NCBI RefSeq assembly: GCF_002153655.1
Contig: NZ_JOPJ01000006.1
Coordinates: forward strand, 310,001-374,000
Length of the DNA: 64,000 nucleotides
Reading direction: 5' to 3'
From: Acetobacter okinawensis
Lineage (GTDB): Bacteria > Pseudomonadota > Alphaproteobacteria > Acetobacterales > Acetobacteraceae
The notes under the pieces were generated by a model. That model saw only the letters and a program-made list of their open reading frames with translations. It searched no databases and had not been told where the DNA came from. The translations under genes and the position numbers were made by a program. Position 1 is the stretch's first letter. Each line of letters begins with the position of its first letter. This document shows, in pieces, positions 10,028 through 18,855 of the stretch.

Positions 10028-10709
10028 GCTCTACGGGACTTAGGGCGGAGGGCGTGCTGCCAAACACGGTACGCCACGCTGCCTCCAGCGCGTGGTCCAG
10101 ATCAGCCATGCTGGCGTTGATGCCCAGCTTTGCAAAGCTGGTCACGCCGTATTCCCGAATCCCGCAAGGGACGATTCCTTCAAAGTCTGGCAGGGCAGGG
10201 GCCAGATTGATCGCCACCCCGTGCCAGCTCACCCAGCGTGAGACACGCACGCCAATGGCGGCAATTTTTTCCTCCCCACCCGTTTGCGGATTGATGACCC
10301 AGACACCTACCCTGCCTTCGCGGACCTCCCCACGCAGACCAAAACTGGCGAGCGCGGTAATAATCCATGCCTCAAGGGCCTGCACATATGCGCGCAGGTC
10401 GCGCGCTGGCGCAGAGCCGTGCTGGCGTTGCAGGTCAAGCATGACATAGGCCGTACGCTGGCCCGGACCATGATAGGTCCATTGTCCGCCCCGCCCCGCA
10501 TGGTAGGTGGGGTAGCCTGACGGGTTGAACAGGTCCTCCGCTCTGGCTGATGTACCGGACGTATAAAGGGGGGGGTGCTCAAGCAGCCATACGCGCTCCG
10601 CCGCCTCACCTGCGCGTATGGATTTGGCAATCTGCTCCATTCTGCTCAGTGCAGCAGGGTAGGGCACCAGTTTTTTGCTTATTTCCCATAAAATTTGTTC
10701 TTTGGTCAT
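9999..10709 (-). CDS. lipB: Octanoyltransferase LipB
   Basis: 236 residues. Transfers octanoyl groups from octanoyl-ACP to lipoyl-dependent proteins (GcvH, E2 subunits) in lipoate synthesis. The family motifs are intact: [12 protein letters not shown] (72-83), KIAAIGVRV with the conserved Lys148, and VPCGI with the acyl-accepting Cys182. Standard length. It stands alone on the minus strand, convergent with the LolA-like gene (29-base overlap) and divergent from tRNA-Leu. The start at 10709 lies about 40 bases from an inverted repeat (10750-10774). Confidence 0.95.
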   Translation of the reverse strand: MTKEQILWEISKKLVPYPAALSRMEQIAKSIRAGEAAERVWLLEHPPLYTSGTSARAEDLFNPSGYPTYHAGRGGQWTYHGPGQRTAYVMLDLQRQHGSAPARDLRAYVQALEAWIITALASFGLRGEVREGRVGVWVINPQTGGEEKIAAIGVRVSRWVSWHGVAINLAPALPDFEGIVPCGIREYGVTSFAKLGINASMADLDHALEAAWRTVFGSTPSALSPVELTPGPVEFA

Positions 10710-10749
10710 TGCCGCCTGCTCATGGTTCGGTTATAGGGCTTCCTAACAC

Positions 10750-10774
10750 ACGGTATCGCCTTTTTTGATACCGT
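10750..10774. repeat. 8 bp perfect inverted repeat between lipB and tRNA-Leu
   Basis: ACGGTATC (10750-10757) and GATACCGT (10767-10774) flank a 9-base loop GCCTTTTTT. It sits between the lipB start (minus) and the tRNA (plus), in the region that must hold both promoters. It could be an operator or an RNA hairpin in the tRNA leader; the function is not known. Confidence 0.4.
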
Positions 10775-10783
10775 TTGTCACGT

Positions 10784-10869
10784 GCGGTCGTGGCGGAATG
10801 GTAGACGCGCAAGCTTGAGGTGCTTGTGGGGGAAACCTCGTGGAAGTTCGAGTCTTCTCGACCGCACCA
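10784..10869 (+). tRNA. tRNA-Leu (anticodon GAG)
   Basis: 86 bases including an encoded CCA. Acceptor stem GCGGTCG pairs with CGACCGC and the discriminator is A. D-arm GGCGGAATGGTAGACGC is typical of leucine tRNAs, the anticodon stem CAAGC/GCTTG frames the loop TTGAGGT with anticodon GAG, a long variable arm follows, and the T-arm GTTCGAGT is normal. Reads CUC/CUU. An intrinsic terminator follows 30 bases later. Confidence 0.97.
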
Positions 10870-10899
10870 TTTTTTTTCATGACAAAATATACTGTTATG

Positions 10900-10935
10900 A
10901 ACGGCAAAAGGCTGGTGCCTTGAGCCGTTTTTTTT
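10900..10935 (+). terminator. Intrinsic terminator after tRNA-Leu
   Basis: Nested stem: AACGGC (10900-10905) with GCCGTT (10924-10929), and inside it AAGGC with GCCTT, followed by a run of eight T residues. This is the strongest canonical Rho-independent terminator in the window after the one at 13521. Confidence 0.85.
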
Positions 10936-11201
10936 GTTCATAGCTGATTTTCTGTAATTTGGGCGCGCTTTGTCATATTCGCGCCGTTCTTTTGCTGTCT
11001 GTTACAGTGTAGAAGCATGGTTGTTGTTATGTAAAAAAAGACCATGCCCGTCGGCTGTGGATATAAGGCAGGATGCCAGATAACATGGGCAGTTGCCTTA
11101 GTCTTTTTTCCGGTGCTGGTGCATGGGGCTTATGACCTTGTGTTTGGGGTAAACCAGCTCGGATGGTCGTAGGTTTAACTTGATTTAAAGGTGTTTCATT
11201 C
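10936..11201 (+). other. Intergenic region upstream of galU
   Basis: About 265 bases without a supported gene. It should contain the galU promoter and leader, but I cannot pick a convincing -35/-10 pair. The AAAGGTG near 11187 is the probable galU ribosome site. An open frame on the minus strand runs through it into galU but shows no family and no ribosome site. Confidence 0.5.
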
Positions 11202-12086
11202 GTGTCCAATCCCAAGCCTTTACGTAAAGCAGTCCTGCCAGTTGCGGGGCTGGGAACGCGCTTTTTGCCAGCGACCAAGGCCATGCCAAAAGAAATGCTG
11301 CCGGTCGTGGACAAACCCCTTATTCAATACGCCATTGATGAAGCACGGGCCGCAGGTATTGAGGAATTCTGCCTGATTACCGGCCGTGGCAAAGACTCCC
11401 TGATCGATTATTTTGATATTGCCTATGAGCTGGAAAGCACGCTCAAGGAACGCAATAAGGTAGATTGTCTGGAGGCGCTGGAGCCGAGCACCATTCAGGC
11501 TGGTTCGCTCATGGCTGTGCGTCAGCAAGAACCCCTTGGACTTGGCCACGCCATCTGGTGTGCGCGTTCATTTATCGGGAATGACCCGTTCGCCATCCTG
11601 TTGCCCGATGATATGGTGATGTCGCAGAAAGGCTGCCTGAAGCAGCTGGCCGAAGCGTATTACGAAACCGGGGGCAACGTGGTTGCCGTGTCCGAAGTGC
11701 CGCGTGAGCATACCAACCGTTATGGTATTCTCGATGTTGGCAAGGATGACGGCACCCTTGTGGAAGTGAAAGGGCTGGTTGAAAAGCCCAAGCCCGAGGA
11801 AGCACCTTCCAACCTGTCCATCATTGGTCGTTATATCCTTACCCCCGATGTGATGCCCCATCTTGCCAAGTTGGAAAAAGGTGCCGGGGGCGAAGTGCAG
11901 TTGACGGATGCCATGGCCAAGACGATCGGCCATGTGCCCTTCCATGGCCTGCGCTATGAAGGCACGCGCTACGATTGCGGCAACAAGCTCGGCTTCCTTG
12001 AGGCACAGATTGCCTTTGCGCTGGAACGGCCGGAACTGGCCGATGGCGTGCGGGCATTCCTTAAAAAATACGAGGGGCTGAACTGA
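11202..12086 (+). CDS. galU: UTP-glucose-1-phosphate uridylyltransferase GalU
   Basis: 294 residues. Makes UDP-glucose from UTP and glucose-1-phosphate for exopolysaccharide, cellulose and LPS. The nucleotide-binding motif GLGTRFLPATKAMPKEMLP at the N-terminus, LPDDM and the VEKP segment are typical of bacterial GalU. GTG start at 11202 with AAAGGTG at suitable distance. The stop overlaps the start of the phosphohexomutase gene (TGATG), so glucose-1-phosphate supply and its activation are translationally coupled. Confidence 0.96.
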   Translation: MSNPKPLRKAVLPVAGLGTRFLPATKAMPKEMLPVVDKPLIQYAIDEARAAGIEEFCLITGRGKDSLIDYFDIAYELESTLKERNKVDCLEALEPSTIQAGSLMAVRQQEPLGLGHAIWCARSFIGNDPFAILLPDDMVMSQKGCLKQLAEAYYETGGNVVAVSEVPREHTNRYGILDVGKDDGTLVEVKGLVEKPKPEEAPSNLSIIGRYILTPDVMPHLAKLEKGAGGEVQLTDAMAKTIGHVPFHGLRYEGTRYDCGNKLGFLEAQIAFALERPELADGVRAFLKKYEGLN

Positions 12087-13495
12087 TGTCCTTTACGCAT
12101 GATTTTGACGCCACAAGCCTGCGCGAATACGATATTCGCGGCATTGTTGGTACAACACTGAGTGCGGAAGACGCGTTTGCCATTGGCCGCACATTCGGCA
12201 GTCTTGTCCGCCGCAATGGCGGTAAAACGCTGGTTGTGGGCTACGATGGGCGTCTGTCTTCCCCCATGCTGGAAGAAGCCCTTGTAAAGGGTGCGCTTGA
12301 GTGTGGGCTGCACGTCACCCGTGTTGGACGTGGGCCAACACCCATGCTGTACTATGCCTCTGCAACGCTCAATGCAGATGGGGCCATTATGGTAACGGGG
12401 AGCCACAACCCGCCCAATTATAATGGCTTTAAAATGATGCTGGCAGGCAAGCCGTTCTTTGGTGCGCAGATTCGCGAACTGGGCGACCTTGCCGCCAGAG
12501 GGGATGTGGTCGCGGCGGAAGAGGGAACCGTCCGCACGATTGATCTGCGCGATGATTACGTCAAACGTCTTGTAAAGGATTATGACGGCGGCACGCGCAA
12601 GCTCAAGATCGTCTGGGACAACGGCAACAGCTCGGCTGGCGAAGTGCTTGAAAAAATGGTGGCCCTGCTGCCGGGTGAGCACATCGTCCTCAATGCCGCT
12701 ATTGATGGTACGTTCCCGGCCCATCACCCCGACCCCACGGTGGCCAAAAACCTTGAGCAGCTGATTGCTGCCGTCAAGGACAACCATGCCGACCTTGGTA
12801 TCGCCTTTGATGGCGATGCAGACCGGATCGGGCTTGTGGATAATAAGGGCGAGATTCTCTGGGGTGACCAGATTCTGGTTCTGCTCGCGCGTGACGTGCT
12901 TAAAAGCCATTCCGCAGCCACTATTATTGCAGACGTCAAAGCCAGTCAGGTGCTGTTTGACGAGGTTGCGCGCGCAGGCGGCAAGCCGTTGATGTGGCGC
13001 ACAGGCCATTCGCTCATCAAATCCAAGATGGCGGAAACCGGCTCCCCGCTGGCGGGTGAAATGTCGGGGCATATCTTCTTTGCCGACAAATGGTACGGCT
13101 TTGATGATGCACTTTACGCCGGTGTGCGCGTGCTGGGCATTGTCGCCCGCTCGGACGAGACGCTCTCGGCTTTCCGTGAGGCGTTGCCGGCAACCCTTTC
13201 CACCCCCGAAGTGCGCTTTGACTGCGATGACCACCGCAAGTTCAAGGTGATCGAGGAGGTGGCTGAACGCCTGCGCAAATCTGGGGCCGATGTGTCCGAA
13301 ATTGACGGTGTGCGTGTGAACACGACTGATGGCTGGTGGCTGCTGCGCGCTTCCAACACTCAGGCCGTGCTGGTTGCGCGTGCCGAAGGGCGTGATGATG
13401 CCGGGCTTGAGCGGCTTAAAGGCGCTCTGGTGGAGCAGCTTGAGCTGTCTGGCCTGTCCCGTCCGGATTTTTCGGGCAATAACGCCGGACATTAA
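12086..13495 (+). CDS. Phosphomannomutase/phosphoglucomutase (AlgC/ManB type)
   Basis: 469 residues of the alpha-D-phosphohexomutase superfamily. The catalytic phosphoserine loop MVTGSHNPP (Ser106), the metal-binding FDGDADR near residue 245, and the sugar-binding GEMSGHIFF are all present. Such enzymes interconvert glucose-1-P/glucose-6-P and mannose-1-P/mannose-6-P. Coupling to galU by a TGATG overlap points to supply of glucose-1-P for UDP-glucose. It is not the unrelated PGM1-type glucomutase. Two hairpins with T-runs follow. An open frame of over 500 codons on the opposite strand is a codon-bias shadow. Confidence 0.93.
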   Translation: MSFTHDFDATSLREYDIRGIVGTTLSAEDAFAIGRTFGSLVRRNGGKTLVVGYDGRLSSPMLEEALVKGALECGLHVTRVGRGPTPMLYYASATLNADGAIMVTGSHNPPNYNGFKMMLAGKPFFGAQIRELGDLAARGDVVAAEEGTVRTIDLRDDYVKRLVKDYDGGTRKLKIVWDNGNSSAGEVLEKMVALLPGEHIVLNAAIDGTFPAHHPDPTVAKNLEQLIAAVKDNHADLGIAFDGDADRIGLVDNKGEILWGDQILVLLARDVLKSHSAATIIADVKASQVLFDEVARAGGKPLMWRTGHSLIKSKMAETGSPLAGEMSGHIFFADKWYGFDDALYAGVRVLGIVARSDETLSAFREALPATLSTPEVRFDCDDHRKFKVIEEVAERLRKSGADVSEIDGVRVNTTDGWWLLRASNTQAVLVARAEGRDDAGLERLKGALVEQLELSGLSRPDFSGNNAGH

Positions 13496-13520
13496 AATCT
13501 GGTTTTCAGCTTGTCTGTTG

Positions 13521-13554
13521 CATACGGCCCGCCTAAAGCGGGCCGTATGTTTTT
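13521..13554 (+). terminator. Intrinsic terminator after the phosphohexomutase gene
   Basis: A 12 bp perfect stem (CATACGGCCCGC at 13521-13532 with its complement at 13538-13549), loop CTAAA, then five T residues. It ends the galU-phosphohexomutase unit. Confidence 0.9.
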
Positions 13555-13573
13555 GCAGGGGAGGCGTTGCGTC

Positions 13574-13594
13574 CCCCGTGCCGGGGTGTTTTTT
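13574..13594 (+). terminator. Possible second, short terminator before moaA
   Basis: CCCCG, loop TGC, CGGGG, then TG and six T residues. The stem is only 5 bp but GC-only. It would act in tandem with the strong terminator 20 bases upstream, or as an attenuator in a moaA leader. Confidence 0.35.
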
Positions 13595-13635
13595 ACATTT
13601 TGATGCTACACGGGTTTCTGATATAAAGTGTACCT

Positions 13636-14652
13636 ATGCTGTCCTCTTTAACGGACCCCGCCGGAAGGCGGATTTCCTACCTCCGCCTTTCTGTGACTGA
13701 CAGGTGCGACATGCGGTGTGTGTACTGCATGTCAGAACACATGTCGTTTTTACCGCGCGCGGATGTGCTGGACTTTGAGGAGCTTTTGCGCCTGAGCCGG
13801 GTTTTTGTGCGCCATGGTGTGCGCAGGCTGCGCATTACCGGGGGCGAGCCACTGGTCCGGCGTGATATTGGTTTTTTTTTCAAGGAGTTGGGGGCGTGGC
13901 TTCGCCTGCCAGAGCAGTCTGGCAGGCTGGATGAACTCACACTCACAACCAACGGCAGCCGTCTGGCCCATTATGCGCCCATTCTGGCGCAGGCCGGGGT
14001 CCGGCGTGTGAATGTCAGCCTGGATTCGTTGGATGAGGCACGTTTTACCCGCCTGACCCGCCGGGGTAAGCTCGCCACAACGCTGGAGGGCATACGTGCT
14101 GCCCGTGCGGAGGGCTTGGCCGTACGCATAAACACCGTGGCCATGGCGGGGGTGAATGACGATGAATTTGATGCGCTGCTGGCATGGTGCGGTGAAATTG
14201 GCGCGGACCTGTGCCTGATTGAGACCATGCCCATGGGGGACACGGGGGAAGACCGTGCAGCGCAGTATCTTTCGCTCGAGGCGGTGCGCAAGACATTGGC
14301 CCAGCGCTGGACGCTGGAGCCGTTGACCTACCAGACCAGTGGTCCTGCACGCTATGTGCGTGTGGCGCAAACGGGCAGGCGTCTGGGCTTTATTACGCCC
14401 ATGAGCCACAATTTCTGCGCAACCTGCAACCGTGTGCGCCTTTCCTGCACCGGGCAGCTCTATACCTGTCTGGGGCAGGAGGATGGGGTTGATTTGCGCC
14501 ATCTTATGCGGGGGGGCGCGACGGATGCAGCGTTGGAGGTTGCCATACAGCAGGCCATAGCCCGTAAACCCACTGGGCATGATTTTTTGCTGGATGCGCA
14601 GGCAGGCATTGTCTCCGGCCCGCAAAGACATATGAGTGTAACCGGCGGCTGA
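13636..14652 (+). CDS. moaA: GTP 3',8-cyclase MoaA
   Basis: 338 residues, the radical SAM enzyme of the first molybdopterin step. The N-terminal cluster CDMRCVYC (Cys24, 28, 31), the SAM-binding ITGGEP, a second C-terminal cluster CATCNRVRLSC with a further Cys, and the terminal Gly-Gly needed for activity are all visible. Other mo genes are absent from the window, so this copy is isolated. ATG at 13636 is the only reasonable start; a short terminator-like hairpin precedes it. Confidence 0.96.
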   Translation: MLSSLTDPAGRRISYLRLSVTDRCDMRCVYCMSEHMSFLPRADVLDFEELLRLSRVFVRHGVRRLRITGGEPLVRRDIGFFFKELGAWLRLPEQSGRLDELTLTTNGSRLAHYAPILAQAGVRRVNVSLDSLDEARFTRLTRRGKLATTLEGIRAARAEGLAVRINTVAMAGVNDDEFDALLAWCGEIGADLCLIETMPMGDTGEDRAAQYLSLEAVRKTLAQRWTLEPLTYQTSGPARYVRVAQTGRRLGFITPMSHNFCATCNRVRLSCTGQLYTCLGQEDGVDLRHLMRGGATDAALEVAIQQAIARKPTGHDFLLDAQAGIVSGPQRHMSVTGG

Positions 14653-14685
14653 GCCGGTTGTTGAGCGCGTAAAAGCCCGGTGCTG

Positions 14686-15600
14686 TTATTCGGGCACGTC
14701 AGACTGGTGCAGTGCGTCATGCAAGGAGTGCTGGAACTGTCCCGGTTGTAAGGGGACGGGCTGGGTGGGGGCCGGAGCCCAGCCAGATAAAACAGCTATG
14801 TGCAGGGGCATGGCAAAACTCTCCTGTCCCGGTTTTTCCAGTTCTGCGGCTGCGGCGGGGATCAGCATACGCGGGAGTGCGGTGCGTGTACGCTGGTGCA
14901 GCGCGTTGGTCTCCCCTGCGGCGCGCAGGTCGGTCAGGAGTGCTCCAAGGGAGCGGTAGCGCAGGTCCAATCGTTCGGTATCCACGACGGGCAAAGCAAA
15001 ACCGGCGCGCTGCATGAGTTGCGCACAGCTCTGCTGGGTTGGAAATGGTGATACGCGGGGGGAGACCCCATCACACACAGCCAGTTCAGCCGCCTCCAGC
15101 GCCGTGCGCAGGGGGCGTAACGTAGGCAGAATGGGCATACTGGCCAGAAAAAGCCCATCTGGTCGGAGCACATGCCTGATTTGGCTGAACACGCCGGGCA
15201 GGTCATTGACCCAGTGCAGGGACAGGTTGGCAATGACCAGATCAAAGCTGTGCGGCGCAAAGGGCAGCCACTCCTCATCCGCGCAGACGCGCAGCCCGGT
15301 TGAGTGGGCAAGCAGCCCGGCGGACAGGTCGGTGCTGACGGTACGGATACCCCGTGCGGCAAGGTGCTGGCTGGTTATGCCCCGCCCACCAATGTCCAAC
15401 GCCATGGAAAATTTTTGGACCATGTCATCCAGACGGTCGAGCAAAAGGTCCGTGGCAATGCGCAGGACTGGCATCACCTCATCTTGCAGGTGCGCGGCGC
15501 GCTCCCGGTGGTGTCTGACGGCTTTGCGGTCAAAAATAACAGGTGTATCCATACAGGCAGATGTGCGCGTATCCATGCTTTTTGCCAAGCGTTTGGCCAT
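14686..15600 (-). CDS. SAM-dependent methyltransferase, BioC/NDUFAF5-like
   Basis: Up to 304 residues. Class I methyltransferase core: motif I ALDIGGRG, the acidic STDLSAG, then FDLVIANLSLHWVNDLPG and a GLFLASM strand. The pattern FDRKAVRHHRERAA at the start and SLHWVNDLP resemble the alphaproteobacterial NDUFAF5 homologues (arginine hydroxylase or methyltransferase acting on complex I) and BioC. Which of the two cannot be settled. bioB lies far away, so context does not favour biotin. Starts at 15600, 15576 and 15552 are all possible and none has a good ribosome site; the last puts the start nearest to conserved sequence. Divergent from comF. Confidence 0.8.
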   Translation of the reverse strand: MAKRLAKSMDTRTSACMDTPVIFDRKAVRHHRERAAHLQDEVMPVLRIATDLLLDRLDDMVQKFSMALDIGGRGITSQHLAARGIRTVSTDLSAGLLAHSTGLRVCADEEWLPFAPHSFDLVIANLSLHWVNDLPGVFSQIRHVLRPDGLFLASMPILPTLRPLRTALEAAELAVCDGVSPRVSPFPTQQSCAQLMQRAGFALPVVDTERLDLRYRSLGALLTDLRAAGETNALHQRTRTALPRMLIPAAAAELEKPGQESFAMPLHIAVLSGWAPAPTQPVPLQPGQFQHSLHDALHQSDVPE

Positions 15601-15633
15601 GACAAACCTGTGTTTGCACTAGCCGTGCGGGCT

Positions 15634-16398
15634 ATGGCACGGGTGGGTTCGCTCGGGCGGCTCGCTCTTGGTGTGCTGTATCCGCCTGCCTGCCTGCATT
15701 GTGGCGCAGATGTTGTGCAGCATGGGCTGCTGTGTGCGGCCTGCTTTGGGCGTTTGCGGCCAGTGGTTGTGCCTTTTTGCAAAGCCTGCGCGGTACCACA
15801 GGTAAGCTCTGCCATGCTTGGCGTAACGGGCCTGTGCCCCGCGTGTGAGCGGCACCACCCGCAGTGGGGGCAGGCCCGTGCGGCCTTTGTTTACGAAAGC
15901 GTGGCCAGAGAGCTGATTCTAAAGCTTAAATATGCTGACCAGATTGATAACGCTGCTTTTCTGGCCCCACAGATGGTGCGGATCGGGCAGGATGTTCTGG
16001 TCCCCAACGCTCTGGTCGTGCCTGTGCCTGTCCATCGTTGGCGGTTGTTCAGGCGGCGTTATAATCAGGCAGCCGTGCTGGCGCATGGCGTGGCAAAACT
16101 GAGTGGTCTGCCCTGCCAGCCGGATGTGCTGGTGCGTGTCAGGCGAACGGTGCCTCTGGCGTCCTTTTCCCGTCAGGCGCGGTGGGATGAGGTGGCGCAG
16201 GCCATCACGCTGCGGCCATCGCGGCAGGGGCTGGTGCACGGGCGCGATGTTGTGCTGGTGGATGATGTGCTGACAACAGGGGCAACGGCTGCGGCCTGTA
16301 CACGTGTGTTGCTGAACGCTGGTGCGCGCAGCGTCAGCCTTTTGGTTGCGGGGATGGTGCCCGCCCGTGCGGAGAGCGATCTGGACCGCGTTGATTAG
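15634..16398 (+). CDS. comF: ComF family protein (phosphoribosyltransferase fold)
   Basis: About 254 residues. An N-terminal zinc-ribbon (CLHCGAD, then CAACF, then CKAC and CPACER) is followed by a type I PRTase domain with the PRPP loop VLVDDVLTTGAT. ComF-like proteins are linked to natural transformation in Bacillus and Haemophilus; the role in acetic acid bacteria is unknown. The frame is open into the divergent methyltransferase gene; ATG 15634 (or GTG 15625) is the first start outside that gene. It is followed after 78 bases by grxC. Confidence 0.88.
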   Translation: MARVGSLGRLALGVLYPPACLHCGADVVQHGLLCAACFGRLRPVVVPFCKACAVPQVSSAMLGVTGLCPACERHHPQWGQARAAFVYESVARELILKLKYADQIDNAAFLAPQMVRIGQDVLVPNALVVPVPVHRWRLFRRRYNQAAVLAHGVAKLSGLPCQPDVLVRVRRTVPLASFSRQARWDEVAQAITLRPSRQGLVHGRDVVLVDDVLTTGATAAACTRVLLNAGARSVSLLVAGMVPARAESDLDRVD

Positions 16399-16476
16399 AC
16401 ACACCATATAAAGTTCATGCCATGTTCTGCGGAAAGCAGATTGAAACCATGATTTATAACCAGTAAGGAAAAACGC

Positions 16477-16737
16477 ATGCCAGAAATCAAAATTTATACC
16501 CAGCCCGGTTGCCCCTTTTGCAGGCGCGCTGTCGCCCTGCTTGAGAGCAAAAATATCCCCTTTACCGAAGTGAATGCCCCGCGTGGCACAGCCGAACGGG
16601 AAGAGGCCATTGCACTGTCTGGCGGGCAGACCACAGTGCCGCAGACATTTGTGGATGGCAGGCCGCTGGGTGGGTGTGATGATCTGATGCGTCTGGAACG
16701 TACAGGCCAGTTGAACGGCATACTTGGGCTGAGCTGA
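16477..16737 (+). CDS. grxC: Glutaredoxin 3
   Basis: 86 residues, standard for a class I dithiol glutaredoxin. The active site CPFC (Cys12, Cys15), the TVPQTFV cis-proline segment and the GGCDDL glutathione-binding motif are intact. Cytoplasmic thiol-disulfide reductant using glutathione. AAGGAAAA precedes the ATG at good distance. DUF1178 follows 42 bases later, an order common in Alphaproteobacteria. Confidence 0.95.
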   Translation: MPEIKIYTQPGCPFCRRAVALLESKNIPFTEVNAPRGTAEREEAIALSGGQTTVPQTFVDGRPLGGCDDLMRLERTGQLNGILGLS

Positions 16738-16779
16738 GCTTTGTTGCATCTGGTCAGGTTACGGCAGGGTTAAGCCACG

Positions 16780-17262
16780 ATGATCTGCTACCGTCTACGC
16801 TGCGCCAATCATCATGAATTTGAAGGCTGGTACAAAGATAGCGCCACATTTGCCATGCTGGGGCAAAAAGGTCTTTTAAGTTGCCCCGAGTGCGGCACGG
16901 CGGATGTGGAGCAGGCCCCTATGGCTCCGGCCATTGTCAGGCGTGGTCGTGGCCGCAACGTGCCGCAAGAGCAGCCCGCGGTTGACGGGACACGGGCAGA
17001 AGCACCACCTGCACCCGTCCAGCCCACGCAACCGGTCCTGCCCGATGCCGTACTGAGTGCCCTGCGCGACGTTAGGCGCACGATTGAAGATAACTGCGAA
17101 AACATGGGCAAAAATTTTGCGGATGAAGCCTTGCGGATTCATCATGGCGAGGCCCCCGAGCGCGGGATTTATGGCGAGATGTCACAAACCCAGCGCGAGA
17201 TGCTCGAAGATGAAGGGGTTGAGTTCCACAATATTCCATGGGTCCGTGACACGGACAGTTGA
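16780..17262 (+). CDS. DUF1178 family protein
   Basis: 160 residues. The start MICYRLRCANHHEFEGWY and the CPECGT pair identify the DUF1178 family, with a likely zinc-ribbon from Cys-His and the Cys pair. The middle is a Pro/Ala/Gln-rich linker and the end carries a conserved helical segment (FADEALRIHHGEAPERGIYG). Function unknown; in relatives it travels with the grxC gene, as here, which hints at a redox or metal link. Confidence 0.88.
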   Translation: MICYRLRCANHHEFEGWYKDSATFAMLGQKGLLSCPECGTADVEQAPMAPAIVRRGRGRNVPQEQPAVDGTRAEAPPAPVQPTQPVLPDAVLSALRDVRRTIEDNCENMGKNFADEALRIHHGEAPERGIYGEMSQTQREMLEDEGVEFHNIPWVRDTDS

Positions 17263-17377
17263 ATGTCTGGCCTGACCCGATACAAATAGGGGTGGTGCAT
17301 GTGGGCAAGGTTCCCCACATCCTTGCTGGTCGGGTATTGCTGGCCACAATGCCAGTCTGGTTGAGGGAGAGGCAGAT

Positions 17378-17890
17378 ATGAGAAAAAATACCAGATCAGG
17401 CTGGATGCGTAAGGTTGGTGTGGGTGTTGCTGCCCTGCTGGCCATTGTTGTGTCCGGTAAGCCTTCTGTCTCTCTGTCTGCTGAACCCCTTGCAACCGAG
17501 GCAGCGTTAACAGGGTACTGGCTTAGTCAGGACCACGATGGCGTGTTTAAAATTGATCGGTGCGGACAAAATCTGTGTGGTCACCTGATTGGCCTGCGTT
17601 ACGATGGGACAGACGTACCCCATGGTCATGATGGAAAATCCGAGTGTGATCTGCTGATGCTCACGGACTTCCAACCCATGGAGGGCAGTAACAAAGGGCG
17701 CTGGGCAGGGCATATTCTGGACCCGGATACAGGCCACCTGTACGATTCCCAGATATGGACAACCCAACCTGACGTGCTCAAGCTGCGCGGTTACATCGGC
17801 CTGCCCATTTTTGGCGAAACCCAGACATGGACCCGCTATAAGGGGCCTGCCATGGGGCCTGTGTGCAAAATCCCCGATTCAGTCAAATAA
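17378..17890 (+). CDS. Secreted DUF2147 family protein
   Basis: 170 residues. A basic N-terminus and hydrophobic stretch form a signal peptide ending near SLSAEP. The mature domain is DUF2147: LTGYWLSQDHDGVFKIDRCG, then CGHLIGLRYDG, DFQPMEG, GHILDPDTGHLYD and a terminal GETQTWTRY. Two conserved Cys pairs could form disulfides. Function unknown; a small beta-barrel calycin-like fold is expected. A 17904-17926 hairpin separates it from convergent ubiG. Confidence 0.87.
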   Translation: MRKNTRSGWMRKVGVGVAALLAIVVSGKPSVSLSAEPLATEAALTGYWLSQDHDGVFKIDRCGQNLCGHLIGLRYDGTDVPHGHDGKSECDLLMLTDFQPMEGSNKGRWAGHILDPDTGHLYDSQIWTTQPDVLKLRGYIGLPIFGETQTWTRYKGPAMGPVCKIPDSVK

Positions 17891-17903
17891 TGCGGCGTAC
17901 AGA

Positions 17904-17926
17904 CTGGTGCACGGTGTGTGCTCCAG
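17904..17926. terminator. Hairpin between convergent DUF2147 and ubiG genes
   Basis: CTGG-T-GCAC and GTGC-T-CCAG form an 8 bp stem with one T/T mismatch and a 5-base loop. There is no T-run on either strand, so termination by it alone is doubtful. Confidence 0.25.
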
Positions 17927-17946
17927 CCTGCCAGAAAGCTTTATAA

Positions 17947-18687
17947 TCAGTACTTTGTAAACGCTGCGATGTAGTTAACTCCTAGGTCTCGGGTTTCCTT
18001 CCAGCCCATGGGGCCGGGGGCCATGCCAGCCATGGCAATCATGCGCAGGCCTGCAGCACGGGCATACTGCCCCAACTCGGACGGCAGGATGAACTTGCGC
18101 CATTCGTGCGTGCCTATGGGCAGCAGGCGCAGGATGTATTCTGCGCCAATCTTGCCTACGGCCAGCGAGCGCAATGTGCGGTTCATGGTGGAGACAATGA
18201 CCGTGCCATTGGGCTGCACAAGCTGGGCAAGCATGTCCATAAAGGCGGCAGGGTCGGTAACATGTTCTATAATTTCCAAAGCCACAACCGCGTCAAACTG
18301 GCTGCCTTCGGCCACCAGGTCTTCAGCGCTGCCATTGCGGTAGTGCAGGGGGCCTGCATGTTCGGGCAGAGGGTGCGTGCTCAGGTGTTCCTTGGCTGCG
18401 GCAATGCCATTGGCCGAGGCATCCAGCCCCAGTACATCATACCCTGCCTTGGCGAGAGCCTCGCTTGCCAGTCCGGCACCACAGCCGATATCCAGAATTT
18501 TTGCCCGACGTGATGTGCTGCCGCGCAAGGGCAGGTGGCGGCAGGCCCAATCGATGCGGAGCGCATTCATGGCGTGCAGTGGACGCATGGGGCCCGAAGG
18601 ATTCCACCACTGCTCCGCAAGGGCGCTAAACCGGGCGATTTCTTCATCAGAGACCGAAGAGGCCGCGTGGGGGCTGGTGGCGTTCAT
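17947..18687 (-). CDS. ubiG: Ubiquinone biosynthesis O-methyltransferase UbiG
   Basis: 246 residues. Carries out both O-methylations of the ubiquinone ring. Motif I LDIGCGAGLASEALA, the LGLDAS acidic loop, the EIIEHVTDP motif and the membrane-interaction region THEWRKFILPSEL are characteristic. The frame is open upstream for over 500 more codons opposite lysC, but the ATG at 18687 has AGGAAAGGAA before it and matches the family start. Divergent from lysC. Ubiquinone supply fits the respiratory life style and the mqo gene further right. Confidence 0.96.
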   Translation of the reverse strand: MNATSPHAASSVSDEEIARFSALAEQWWNPSGPMRPLHAMNALRIDWACRHLPLRGSTSRRAKILDIGCGAGLASEALAKAGYDVLGLDASANGIAAAKEHLSTHPLPEHAGPLHYRNGSAEDLVAEGSQFDAVVALEIIEHVTDPAAFMDMLAQLVQPNGTVIVSTMNRTLRSLAVGKIGAEYILRLLPIGTHEWRKFILPSELGQYARAAGLRMIAMAGMAPGPMGWKETRDLGVNYIAAFTKY

Positions 18688-18855
18688 GCAACAAATTCCT
18701 TTCCTGCGGCTCTCCCCGCTGGACGAAAGGGGGCCGGGAAGGTTATGTGACGCGCCTTGTAAAGCTGTGCAACCGTTCCAGCACGTCTTTTTGTCAAAGC
18801 CGTGGCACTGGGGCGTGTGGCATGATCTGCGGCTTGTCTGGTGGAGAATAAAGCT

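Noticed and set aside
11027-11314. 95-codon minus-strand frame in the galU leader
   Set aside because: Overlaps the galU start, has no ribosome site and no family.
11969-13492. Open frame of over 500 codons opposite the phosphohexomutase gene
   Set aside because: Exactly mirrors a real gene, has no signal, motif or ribosome site, and is explained by GC-biased codons on the other strand.
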